NCBI GenBank assembly: GCA_963775295.1
Contig: CAVZIK010000006.1
Coordinates: forward strand, 2,480,001-2,544,000
Reading direction: 5' to 3'
DNA: 64,000 nt
From: JAMDEO01 sp963775295
GTDB taxonomy: Bacteria; Actinomycetota; Thermoleophilia; RBG-16-64-13
The notes under the pieces were generated by a model. The model saw only the letters and a program-made list of their open reading frames with translations. It searched no databases and was not told the origin of the DNA. Both the position numbers and the translations under genes were made by a program. Each line of letters starts with the position of its first letter. Position 1 is the stretch's first letter. This document shows positions 32,943-40,900 of the stretch, in pieces.

Positions 32943-33577
32943 ATTCGGTGACTCCGCTATCGTTGTGGGAAGAAGACACGCTCAATGTTATCGGCACTCC
33001 TTCGCCACGCTTGAGAAGAGCAACGAGCCTGGTGACCAGGACTCCAGTGAACTCGGGCATCCTCGTCCGCACGTAATCGCGAAAGTCAACTGTCGACAGC
33101 CGGGTTGAGTGGCACAGGCTACTGACACTCGAGAGACCAGCCTACTCCCGGAACCTGCACGCAATAGCAACCATAAACGGGTGGCCCTTGCATTGCGGCA
33201 GCCACACGAGCCTTAGCTGCCGTCGTTGAATCCAAAAGACCCCAACGTTAATGTCACCGTCAATGGATCACTGGGGGCCGAGACAACACAACTTCTGCCA
33301 ATCGGAGGGAATGAACGACGGCCTGGATTCGGGTCGGTCGCATCCCAGGCCAGCTGTTACGAAGTTCCAGCGGGTGAGAAGCTGCGCCGAGTTCGAGACG
33401 GCCCGTGAGGCCTCGTCTCGATGAATGGCCAACCCTTGTGCGGGACTCAGATTGAGCATCAAATCACGTGGCGGCGTGTGCTTGCGATCGGGCCGTCCTA
33501 AGCCGACATATTCAGCCCACTGCACCAGAGGCACCGGGGCTCGGCTGTCAGCCCAACGAATGCTGTCCTGCTGTGGT
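32943..33577. other. 635-base gap upstream of the pilin genes without a clear gene
   Basis: The gap separates the PilX-like gene from the three tandem pilins and probably contains their promoter. No convincing promoter, terminator or RNA was recognised. Two open frames on the minus strand (33268-33534, 88 codons; and about 33100-33230, 38 codons) lack ribosome sites and family resemblance. It could hold a decayed gene. Confidence 0.5.
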
Positions 33578-35095
33578 CTACGAGGCCGGGGCTAGTCCCT
33601 GCCCACCCGGCAACTCCTGCCAGTCCAGGATCTGGTACGACCCGACAGTGGGGAAGTATGGCGGCGGGTTGTGCAGCAGGAACCCGTCGTAGGTATTTGC
33701 CCCTGTGTCGAAACCGGAGTAGTCACTACCGCTGGAAGCGGTGAACTCCCTGTACGGAGTCTGGTAGGACGAGACGGACCCGAAGATAGTGAGAAGCCCG
33801 CGGCGCGGTCCCCACCCACTTGAGGAACCGGAGCTGTCGGAATTCACGAACTCGGCTCCCTGCTGGGCGATGAGAGCGCAGTCTATCTCCATATTGGTAG
33901 CATGGCTGGCCGGCTGGCCGATGGGTGCATACATGGGGATCTTGACGTTGTTCTGCGCAATCAGTCCGATCGCGACAGTGCCGTCCTTCGCGTGATACGT
34001 GAGATTTCCCACGATATTGATCGAAGTCGCTGCCTGCTTTCCAGCGGGGTTCAGTTGTCCCGAGCAGGCGATGGTCAGTCGACCGCTGACATCAGTCCCT
34101 TCAACCCACACGTTGTCGTTGACGTAGATGACTCCCTTGTTGGGATACGGGCGGGTGCTCCAGCCGCCATTATCGTATGTCAAGGAGCCCCCAACACCGC
34201 TCTTGGTCTCAGTCTCGCCCGTAACCCGCGTGACCTTGTATTGCTGATTTGGAAGAATCTTGATGTACCAACCGTGCGCGGCCGTGGACGGTGAGGGCAC
34301 CACGTAGGGCAGGTTGTCGACCCCGGTTGCAAAGCCGCTCAGGCGGACGAAGTCAGAGGTCACCGTGCCAAAATCTACCGGCGGCACCGGGAAACTCCAG
34401 AGCGCCCTGGACGGATCGGCAGAGGGTATGTCCTGCGACCAGATGCCTGCTTTCGTCGTGCCGGAGTAGCTGTAGCTCGACTGAGCGCACGTCACGGTGT
34501 CGTTGATGTTACTGGTCTCGATTCGAATTCCCGTGTTCGAGTGAGTCTTGCCGAACCAGACGCGGTCCAACGGACCGCCGATGTAGACCTGGTCGTCCAC
34601 CAGCAGCACGTATTCGCTGAAGGCAGGCCGGCCGATATGCGCGCTTACCGTCCGGGGCACGTCTACGGGAGATTCTGCGGCCCCGGTCACCTTGACGTTT
34701 ATCCGCGAATCGGAGGCACTCGGAGGCGTGACTTGGACGGTATATGTCCCCTTGAGACTGTCGTCATACGGGTCGGAAAGCGAAAATGTCTTCAGATGGG
34801 GGTCCGGACCGGTGTTCCCCGCTATCGCGAAGTTGTTGGCCTCGGATGACTTTCCGGCGGCCACCATCCACAGATATTGGTTGAGCCCAGCCTCGGCCAC
34901 GGCGAGAGACTGCGTATAGGCCCGGTCGCGCGAGACGTGCTGCTGATTCACGGTGATGGACGCGAGAAGCGTGGTAGCCATTATCCCCACCACCATAAGA
35001 ACCATCATGACCAAGGGAAGAACGTAGCCCTCCTCGCCCCTCGCCAGAAGCTTGAACCTTCGGGCAATCCCGCTTCGCCCAGCGCTCGCTTTCAC
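33578..35095 (-). CDS. PilX-like pilus assembly protein, large
   Basis: This 505-residue protein has a PilX_N-type start: EEGYVLPLVMMVLMVVGIMA (about residues 21-40) followed by HVSRDRAYTQSLAVAEAGLNQYLW, the AVAEAGLN motif being characteristic of PilX N-terminal domains. The large C-terminal part is rich in Ser, Thr, Gly and Tyr and is probably an external beta-rich domain (GKTHSNTGIRIETSNINDT, NVWVEGTDVSGRLTIACSGQ). It overlaps the PilW gene by 4 bases (GTGA) and belongs to the first minor pilin set. No enzymatic motif is seen. It may be an adhesin-like subunit (inference). Confidence 0.75.
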   Translation of the reverse strand: MKASAGRSGIARRFKLLARGEEGYVLPLVMMVLMVVGIMATTLLASITVNQQHVSRDRAYTQSLAVAEAGLNQYLWMVAAGKSSEANNFAIAGNTGPDPHLKTFSLSDPYDDSLKGTYTVQVTPPSASDSRINVKVTGAAESPVDVPRTVSAHIGRPAFSEYVLLVDDQVYIGGPLDRVWFGKTHSNTGIRIETSNINDTVTCAQSSYSYSGTTKAGIWSQDIPSADPSRALWSFPVPPVDFGTVTSDFVRLSGFATGVDNLPYVVPSPSTAAHGWYIKILPNQQYKVTRVTGETETKSGVGGSLTYDNGGWSTRPYPNKGVIYVNDNVWVEGTDVSGRLTIACSGQLNPAGKQAATSINIVGNLTYHAKDGTVAIGLIAQNNVKIPMYAPIGQPASHATNMEIDCALIAQQGAEFVNSDSSGSSSGWGPRRGLLTIFGSVSSYQTPYREFTASSGSDYSGFDTGANTYDGFLLHNPPPYFPTVGSYQILDWQELPGGQGLAPAS

Positions 35096-35820
35096 TGCAG
35101 TCCCCCCTGATAGCGCTGGCGGATCTCAACGTTGGTGGCCAACTGAACGTTGCCTCGAGCCAGTTTGGGTTGTTCGTTCACGGTGAGAGAGATGCCGATC
35201 GTGACTACCTGCTGCCGGAGCGCGGCCGTGTTCGGCGTGAAGGCCACCATGGTGCCGCTCACCTCCTTGAAGTAGGTGAAGACTGGGCTGGCTCCGTTCA
35301 TCACGGCGTTCTGGACAACACTGCCGTTGGTGGTATAGGCAAGGTAGGCATAGTGTGGCGATGGGGTCAGCACCCACGTAGGCTCAACCGTTTGCATCTT
35401 CAAACTGGTTCCTTGCAAGTAATAGCGTGCCTTCTCGGCTATCCCGTCGCCGTCGAGGTCGCAATAGAACTCGATGTCCTGGGGCAGCGCCGTGGCGATG
35501 GAGTTCGTCTGACTGGTCTGGTTATCGGCGGATGAGGTGGCCATTCGGATGTAGCGCGCCACTTGATTGATCGCGGTCCTCGCGTCATCTTGGTTCACAA
35601 TACGGGTACCCTGCGAGTTGAACACCCCGGTGAGACTGAACAGGACTCCAATGACCGCGGCGCTGATGATTCCGGCCAGAAGGACGACCACCAGTAGCTC
35701 GATGAGGGTGAATCCCTCGCGCCTATACAGCCGAACGCGCAACGAACGAATACGACCGGCTGAGTGAAGCGCCCTTCGGGTAGCTGATCTGGCTGATATG
35801 CCCAACGTCTTCATCTTCAT
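35092..35820 (-). CDS. PilW-like minor prepilin
   Basis: This is a 242-residue prepilin with an unusually long basic leader of about 36 residues (RSLRVRLYRREG) before FTLIELLVVVLLAGIISAAV, with Glu at +5. The globular domain has the PilW-type DDARTAINQVARYIRMATSS and a beta-rich end (ISLTVNEQPKLARGNVQLAT). It starts five bases after the PilV-like stop (TGA-GGCC-ATG) and overlaps the PilX gene by 4 bases. With those two it forms a PilV-PilW-PilX cassette, the usual set of minor pilins that initiate and prime fibre assembly. Confidence 0.85.
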   Translation of the reverse strand: MKMKTLGISARSATRRALHSAGRIRSLRVRLYRREGFTLIELLVVVLLAGIISAAVIGVLFSLTGVFNSQGTRIVNQDDARTAINQVARYIRMATSSADNQTSQTNSIATALPQDIEFYCDLDGDGIAEKARYYLQGTSLKMQTVEPTWVLTPSPHYAYLAYTTNGSVVQNAVMNGASPVFTYFKEVSGTMVAFTPNTAALRQQVVTIGISLTVNEQPKLARGNVQLATNVEIRQRYQGGLQ

Positions 35821-35824
35821 GGCC

Positions 35825-37150
35825 TCAGTGACTCGACACCATGTGGACCGTAATGGTTACCGCCCCATGCACGACGATGTTGTCCACGCGGTAATCGTTG
35901 TATCCGGTGGCCGTGATGACGACCGAGTATGTCCCGTTGATAATGGGGTTGAAAGTCACGTTCCCGTTGTTTGGGGTAGTCAATACCGTCCCCACCGGTA
36001 GGAGAGAAACGCGGGCGCCTTTGATCTTAGTGCTGCCGCTGTTACGCACCTTGACAGTCAGACTGCCCGAGCCGGCTGTCGTTGAGGTCGTGGTGACACC
36101 AGTGAGGGTGGTAGTAGTGGTCGGAGGAAGAGTGGTGGTCGTGGTGGGACCACCAGCTGGCACGATGAAGGTAACCGTTTGGGTTGAACCGGCAGTCAGG
36201 ATGACCTTCTTCTCCTGAGCGTCGTAGCCCTGTCCCTCGAGAAGCCTGACGATGTAGGGATCGGTGTCTGTGGAGAAACGAATGTCGGCGAAGGTGGTTC
36301 CCGACGAGGCCGAAACAAAGCTCTCATCAAAGTCGTCAGGACCAACCGCGGTGAGATTCAGGCCGGTCACGGAGACACCATTCGTATCGACAACCTGCAC
36401 GACCATCGTGGAAAGCCTGTCGATGATCAACTGAACCACCGTATAGGGTAGTCCATCCACCACGACGGCGGGGTCACTCGACGCGCTGTTATACCCCGGT
36501 TTGGAAACCGTCACCACGTAGTTGGGGGTATCGTCCGGGGTCAGACCTGGGACCATCATCTTGCCGTCACTGTCCGTGCGGAGCGCGGCTGAGTTGATGT
36601 TCACATTAGGCACGAGGTGAGTATTCGTGATAACGATCTGAGCGTCGGGGACCGGATGGCCAGACGAATCGGTCACCGTGATATCGAGGGTCCCACCAGG
36701 CACTCCACCGGCCACGTTGGAGGTTACTTCCACGGGCGCGAGTTCATCGTGGTTGGCGGCACTGACACTTACCGTGACGCGCCTGTAGTTGGCCGGATAA
36801 GGACCCGCGTAGCTGGAATCTGTCCAGAAGATAACTTCTCGGTGGATGTGAACCGTCAGATTCCCGATCGTCCGGTCCTCGTCCGCGGCAAGCACTCCCT
36901 GTGGGTGGCCGTCCGTTGTCCCGACATCGTTGTAGTCGAGACCGCGGATCTTTTCAAGATCTTGGGTCGCCACCTGGTGCAGCACAGAGCGGACATCCGA
37001 CTCCATCACCCTACCGGCCGCCGAGGCGAAGAACTGGGACATCATGATCAGCCCGACAACGAGGACAACGCCGCCAACGAGCACCTCGACTAGCGAGAAT
37101 CCCGCCTGCGACTTGAGCCTTGCGAGCGCTTTTTGGATGACTCCGTGCAT
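35825..37150 (-). CDS. PilV-like prepilin carrying carboxypeptidase-regulatory-like domains
   Basis: This is an unusually large prepilin of about 441 residues. The N-terminus has signal FSLVEVLVGGVVLVVGLIMM with +5 Glu after QAG. After a pilin-like region (to about residue 150) come three beta-sandwich modules of the carboxypeptidase-regulatory or PEGA type: GTLDITVTDSSGHPVPDAQI, then the second from STMVVQVVDTNG, and after a Thr-rich linker (TTTTTLPPTTTTTL) the third, SLTVKVRNSGSTKIKGARVS ending in DYRVDNIVVHG. The start ATG at 37150 has AGGGAG six bases upstream. It leads the whole pilus operon. Such modules at a pilus tip commonly mediate binding to surfaces or partners, so a tip adhesin is likely (inference). 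Confidence 0.8.
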   Translation of the reverse strand: MHGVIQKALARLKSQAGFSLVEVLVGGVVLVVGLIMMSQFFASAAGRVMESDVRSVLHQVATQDLEKIRGLDYNDVGTTDGHPQGVLAADEDRTIGNLTVHIHREVIFWTDSSYAGPYPANYRRVTVSVSAANHDELAPVEVTSNVAGGVPGGTLDITVTDSSGHPVPDAQIVITNTHLVPNVNINSAALRTDSDGKMMVPGLTPDDTPNYVVTVSKPGYNSASSDPAVVVDGLPYTVVQLIIDRLSTMVVQVVDTNGVSVTGLNLTAVGPDDFDESFVSASSGTTFADIRFSTDTDPYIVRLLEGQGYDAQEKKVILTAGSTQTVTFIVPAGGPTTTTTLPPTTTTTLTGVTTTSTTAGSGSLTVKVRNSGSTKIKGARVSLLPVGTVLTTPNNGNVTFNPIINGTYSVVITATGYNDYRVDNIVVHGAVTITVHMVSSH

Positions 37151-37366
37151 GTGCCGCTCCCTCATCTTTCCAGGCCGCCAGGGAGGGTCGGCTGACCCTC
37201 AAGCACAATGACACTTGCCTGCATCCACTTTGTCGGCTTATCAGCCCGTTTTCTTTAGCGATTCCCGCAGAAGTGGAGCTGGATGCGCGTGGGCGTTCGA
37301 GTGCGGCCTCAACGGACTGAGGAGCGGGAACGAGAACAGAGGGGTGCTATCGCAGCCAGGAAATCC

Positions 37367-37801
37367 CTAGCGCCCGCTGCTGCCGAAGCCCCCCTCGCCC
37401 CTGACCGTATCAGGGAGCACCTCGGCGGCCACGTACTCGGGCTCTTCCACCCGCTGGATGACCAGTTGGGCGATCCGCTCCCCCACGTTCACCGCGAAGG
37501 GCTCGTGGCCCGAGTTGTAGAGCGAAACCCGGACCTCACCGCGATAACCCGAATCGATCAGACCGGGCGAGTTAACCACCATAATGCCGTGCTTGAAGGC
37601 AAGCCCCGAACGCGGTTGCACGAATCCGGCGAATCCCGTGGGGATCGACAGAGCGACCCCGGTGCCCACGTCCCTTCTCTCCCCTGCCGGGATGGTGACA
37701 CACTCCACGGCAAAAAGATCGGCCCCGGCGTCCCCCGGGTGAGCCGCGCGGGGCAGGCGAGCGTCGGGGTGAAGAAGTTTGACGAACAGCTCCACGCCCA
37801 C
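37367..37801 (-). CDS. dut: Deoxyuridine 5'-triphosphate nucleotidohydrolase
   Basis: The trimeric dUTPase splits dUTP to dUMP and pyrophosphate, keeping uracil out of DNA and feeding thymidylate synthesis. All five motifs are present in 144 residues: HPGDAGADLFA, PRSGLAFKHGI, NSPGLIDSGYRGEV, ERIAQLVIQRV and the C-terminal arm GEGGFGSSGR with the Arg and Phe that close the active site. The start is GTG at 37801, with an alternative GTG at 37795. The dapL stop lies directly upstream, so the two genes are cotranscribed. The transcript appears to end in the following 200-base gap before the pilus operon. Confidence 0.96.
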   Translation of the reverse strand: MGVELFVKLLHPDARLPRAAHPGDAGADLFAVECVTIPAGERRDVGTGVALSIPTGFAGFVQPRSGLAFKHGIMVVNSPGLIDSGYRGEVRVSLYNSGHEPFAVNVGERIAQLVIQRVEEPEYVAAEVLPDTVRGEGGFGSSGR

Positions 37802-37802
37802 G

Positions 37803-38966
37803 CTACAGTTTCAGCGACTTCTCGATGCGCTGGACCGCCTCGGCGATGCGGTCGTCGGGAGTGGTGAGCGACAGCCGCACGAAGCCCTCACCCGCCGGGC
37901 CATATCCCGAACCCGGCGTCACGACCACCCCGGCTTGATCTAGCACGTGCTCGCAGAACGAAGCCGACGTGTAGCCGACCGGAACCGGGATCCACATATA
38001 GATCGTGGCCTTGGGCTTGGGAACCTCGACCCCCACTGAAACCAACGCTTCCGCCAGCAGATCGCGGCGGCGGCGGTAGACCTCGCACATCATGGTGACC
38101 GAGTCCCACGGACCGTCGAGGATGAAAGCGGCCGTGCGCTGCAGAGCGTCGAACATGCCGGAATCCATGTTGGTCTTGAGCCGCCACAGGTGGGCCAGTA
38201 CCTCGTGGTTTCCGACGGCGAAGCCTATCCGCCAGCCGGTCATGTTGAAAGGCTTGGAGAAGCTGAAGAACTCCACCCCCACGTCCTTGGCTCCGGGTGC
38301 GGCGAGGAAGCTGGGAGCCACATAGCCGTCGTACGTTAGTTCAGAGTAGGCGTTGTCATGCACGACGATGAGGTCGTGTTTCTTCGCGAAAGCCACCACC
38401 TCCTCAAAGAAACCATCTTGCACCACAGCGGCTGTGGGGTTGTTCGGGTAACCGATGAAGAGCACCTTGGCCCTGTGGGCATCTTCGTCGCTGATCTCGT
38501 CGAGATCGATAAGGAAACCCCTGTCCGGACGGAGACGAAGGTAGCGGACCTCTGCCCCGGCCATGATGGAGCAGCCGGAATACACGGGATATCCGGGATC
38601 GGGCACCAAAGCCAGGTCTCCCGGGTCGAGGATGGCCCAGCAGATGTGAGCCAGGCCTTCCTTCGCCCCCAGTACGGGGAAGAACTCTTTGGCGGGATCG
38701 ATGTCGACCCCGAAACGCCTCCTGTAGAAGTCCGCGGCCGCCCGGCCGAACTCGGCAAGGCCCCAGTTACTCGGGTAACGGTCGTTGCCCGCGTCGGCAA
38801 CCTGCCGTTGCATCTCTTCGACGATGTAGGTAGGGGTGGGCAGGTCGGGATCGCCAATCCCCAGGCTGATGACGTCGACCCCGCTCGCGCGTTTCTCAGA
38901 GATCTTGCGTTCCATCTCCGCGAAGAGATACGGGGCCAGGTTGTCCATCCGCCTGGAGAATCGCAC
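37803..38966 (-). CDS. dapL: LL-diaminopimelate aminotransferase
   Basis: This PLP-dependent class I/II aminotransferase of 387 residues converts tetrahydrodipicolinate directly to LL-diaminopimelate, bypassing succinylase steps. The features are SLGIGDPDLPTPTYIVEE near residue 34, GNDRYPSNWGL near residue 58, GYPNNPTAAVV near residue 172, the PLP-binding FSFSKPFNMTGWRIG with Lys near residue 230 and a C-terminal FVRLSLTTPDDRI. The GTG at 38966 has GGGAGG six bases upstream. Immediate linkage to dapF, the next enzyme, and to dapB at 55 kb supports the DapL role over other aminotransferases. DapL is rare in typical Actinomycetes. Confidence 0.88.
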   Translation of the reverse strand: MRFSRRMDNLAPYLFAEMERKISEKRASGVDVISLGIGDPDLPTPTYIVEEMQRQVADAGNDRYPSNWGLAEFGRAAADFYRRRFGVDIDPAKEFFPVLGAKEGLAHICWAILDPGDLALVPDPGYPVYSGCSIMAGAEVRYLRLRPDRGFLIDLDEISDEDAHRAKVLFIGYPNNPTAAVVQDGFFEEVVAFAKKHDLIVVHDNAYSELTYDGYVAPSFLAAPGAKDVGVEFFSFSKPFNMTGWRIGFAVGNHEVLAHLWRLKTNMDSGMFDALQRTAAFILDGPWDSVTMMCEVYRRRRDLLAEALVSVGVEVPKPKATIYMWIPVPVGYTSASFCEHVLDQAGVVVTPGSGYGPAGEGFVRLSLTTPDDRIAEAVQRIEKSLKL

Positions 38967-38984
38967 GGTCGCCTCCCGGGGTCG

Positions 38985-39866
38985 TCAGTTATCGATAGAA
39001 GCCGGCCAGCCCAGCCGGCGGAGCAAGTCGTCGGCAAGGTCGCAGGAGCAGACCTCCTCGGCGGGCCCGGTCATGAAGACCCTCCGCTCGCCGCCCGGCG
39101 CAACCTCCACCTCGATCGTGAGGTCCCCGCCGAGAAGATGGACCACCACGGGACTCGACGTCAATCCAAGGCGCACACACGCCGCCCCGACAGCGGTGGC
39201 ACCGGTACCGCACGCCTGGGTCTCGCCCACACCCCGCTCCCACACGCGCATGGTCACGGAGCCGTCGGGTCCCACGCGTACGAACTCCACGTTGGTTCTA
39301 TTGGGAAAGAACGGATGCCTCTCGATGAGCGCCCCGATCGCCCACACATCGAAAGTCGCAGGATCGTCCACCTGGACGACACAGTGCGGGTTGCCCACGT
39401 CCACGAACATGAAACCATAGTCTCTTCCGCCGGCCTGGAGAACCGCCTTCACGATGTCGCCAGAACCGGGCACATCAACGTTCGCAGTGCGGAAACGGGC
39501 CACACCCATGTCGACGCGGACTTCGCCGTCATTGAGAAGGCGCGGTTTGATGGGCCCGGCCAGAGTCTCCACCACGAACTCGGTCTCGGTCACGGCGCCA
39601 ATGTGAGCAAGATAGCGGGAGAAGATGCGGATGCCATTGCCGCACATCTCGGGCTCGCCGCCGTCGGGATTGAACACGCGCATGCGGGCTATCGCGCCAG
39701 GGACGACCCCCGTGGGCTCACCGACCAAAAGAATCCCGTCGGAACCCACCCCCAGATGGCGATCGCAGAGCAGGCTGATGGCATCACCGGTCAGCGGACC
39801 TGGAAGCGCCGCGCTCTCCACAACGAGATAGTCATTGCCCAATCCTTGCCACTTGGCCAGTCTCAC
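38985..39866 (-). CDS. dapF: Diaminopimelate epimerase
   Basis: DapF converts LL- to meso-diaminopimelate using two active-site cysteines. Both motifs are present in the 293 residues: EMCGNGIRIFSRYL near residue 72 with the first Cys, and the second Cys in QACGTGATAVGAACVRLG near residue 218. The N-terminal KWQGLGNDYLVVE and GVGSDGILLV loops are also conserved. The start is GTG at 39866, overlapping the miaA stop (GTGA), so dapF is coupled to miaA. It precedes dapL by 18 bases. It supplies meso-diaminopimelate for peptidoglycan and lysine. Confidence 0.96.
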   Translation of the reverse strand: MRLAKWQGLGNDYLVVESAALPGPLTGDAISLLCDRHLGVGSDGILLVGEPTGVVPGAIARMRVFNPDGGEPEMCGNGIRIFSRYLAHIGAVTETEFVVETLAGPIKPRLLNDGEVRVDMGVARFRTANVDVPGSGDIVKAVLQAGGRDYGFMFVDVGNPHCVVQVDDPATFDVWAIGALIERHPFFPNRTNVEFVRVGPDGSVTMRVWERGVGETQACGTGATAVGAACVRLGLTSSPVVVHLLGGDLTIEVEVAPGGERRVFMTGPAEEVCSCDLADDLLRRLGWPASIDN

Positions 39867-40900
39867 GGATATTGAGGCTCCTTGACGTGATTTCCAGACG
39901 ACGCGAGAGCCAGTATTTCGTCTACGACCTCTTCCTGCTTCCGATCACGAACGTCAATGATAACAAGGTCGTTCAGCTTGCGCAGCCAGGTGAGTTGCCG
40001 GCGAGCGTAGTGGCGCGTGGCCGCGGCGAGTTGCTCGACCGTCTCGTCAAGGGTCTGCAAACCGTCGAGAAAGCGTCCGATCTCGGCGAAGCCTATGGCG
40101 GTCGACACGCCCGTACGCCCGGCATTTGCACGGGGCACCCGGACATCATCTCCGGACGCCGCCTCGCGGAATCGTCTGACCTCGTCTATCGCGCCGCCCT
40201 CGACGATCTGCCGAGCCCTCATGTCGATGCGCTCGTAAAGTTCCTTGCGGTCGAGCACGAGGGCAAGCGGGAGCGTGGGATGGAAGTATCTGGGCTGCCA
40301 GAGATCCTCCCTACCCGACCACGGCGACCCCGTGCGAATGACGATCTCGAGGGCCCTGATCACGCGACGCTGGTTGCGAGGATCGATGGCGGCGGCGGCC
40401 GCGGGATCGCGCTGCGCCAGTTCAAGATGCAGGGACGCCGCGCCCTCGGCCGCTGCCCGGGCCTCGAGGCTACGGCGGAGCTCCTGGTCCGCTACCGGCG
40501 ACACCGCCAGCGGTGCCAAGGCGGCCCGCATGTAAAGTCCGGTGCCGCCCACGACGAGGGCCCTCCCATGCTCGGCAAGATCCTCGCGTATAAGCGGCCC
40601 GGCAAGAGACGCGTACTCGGCAGCCGAGAACTCGGCCGTCGCCTCGACTACGCCGACAAGTTCGTGGCTGACGCCGCCCTGCTCCTCGGGGGTGGGCTGA
40701 TTTGTCAGGACGGGAAGGCCCCGATAAACCTGCATGGAATCGCAGGAGATGATGCGAATGCCCAGCCGGCGAGCCAATCCCGTGGCAATGGAGGTCTTAC
40801 CGACCCCAGTGGGCCCGAGAATACCGATCACCAGCCCCGACACGCCGCCAGAGTCTGCCTCCTCCTCGTCCGAGCTGCGGCTACGGGCCTCACCCGTCAT
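39863..40900 (-). CDS. miaA: tRNA dimethylallyltransferase
   Basis: MiaA adds a dimethylallyl group to A37 of tRNAs reading codons starting with U. Here MiaB, the next enzyme acting on the same base, is coded just upstream. The 345-residue protein has a 23-residue acidic lead then VIGILGPTGVGKTSIA (P-loop), CDSMQVYRGLPVLTNQPT near residue 52, GGTGLYMRAAL near residue 102, RNQRRVIRALEI near residue 163 and an R-rich end RHYARRQLTWLRKL. The ATG at 40900 overlaps the miaB stop (ATGA). A longer upstream open frame exists inside miaB but is not credible. Confidence 0.95.
   Translation of the reverse strand: MTGEARSRSSDEEEADSGGVSGLVIGILGPTGVGKTSIATGLARRLGIRIISCDSMQVYRGLPVLTNQPTPEEQGGVSHELVGVVEATAEFSAAEYASLAGPLIREDLAEHGRALVVGGTGLYMRAALAPLAVSPVADQELRRSLEARAAAEGAASLHLELAQRDPAAAAAIDPRNQRRVIRALEIVIRTGSPWSGREDLWQPRYFHPTLPLALVLDRKELYERIDMRARQIVEGGAIDEVRRFREAASGDDVRVPRANAGRTGVSTAIGFAEIGRFLDGLQTLDETVEQLAAATRHYARRQLTWLRKLNDLVIIDVRDRKQEEVVDEILALASSGNHVKEPQYP

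Noticed and set aside
33110..33126. Sigma-54 type promoter for pilins (TGGCAC element)
   Set aside because: The second element (TTGCT) is not at the right spacing and the motif points away from the pilin genes.
33268..33534. 88-codon frame on the minus strand in the pilus gap
   Set aside because: There is no ribosome site and no similarity to pilins or other families that I can recognise, and codon choice is unlike the neighbours.
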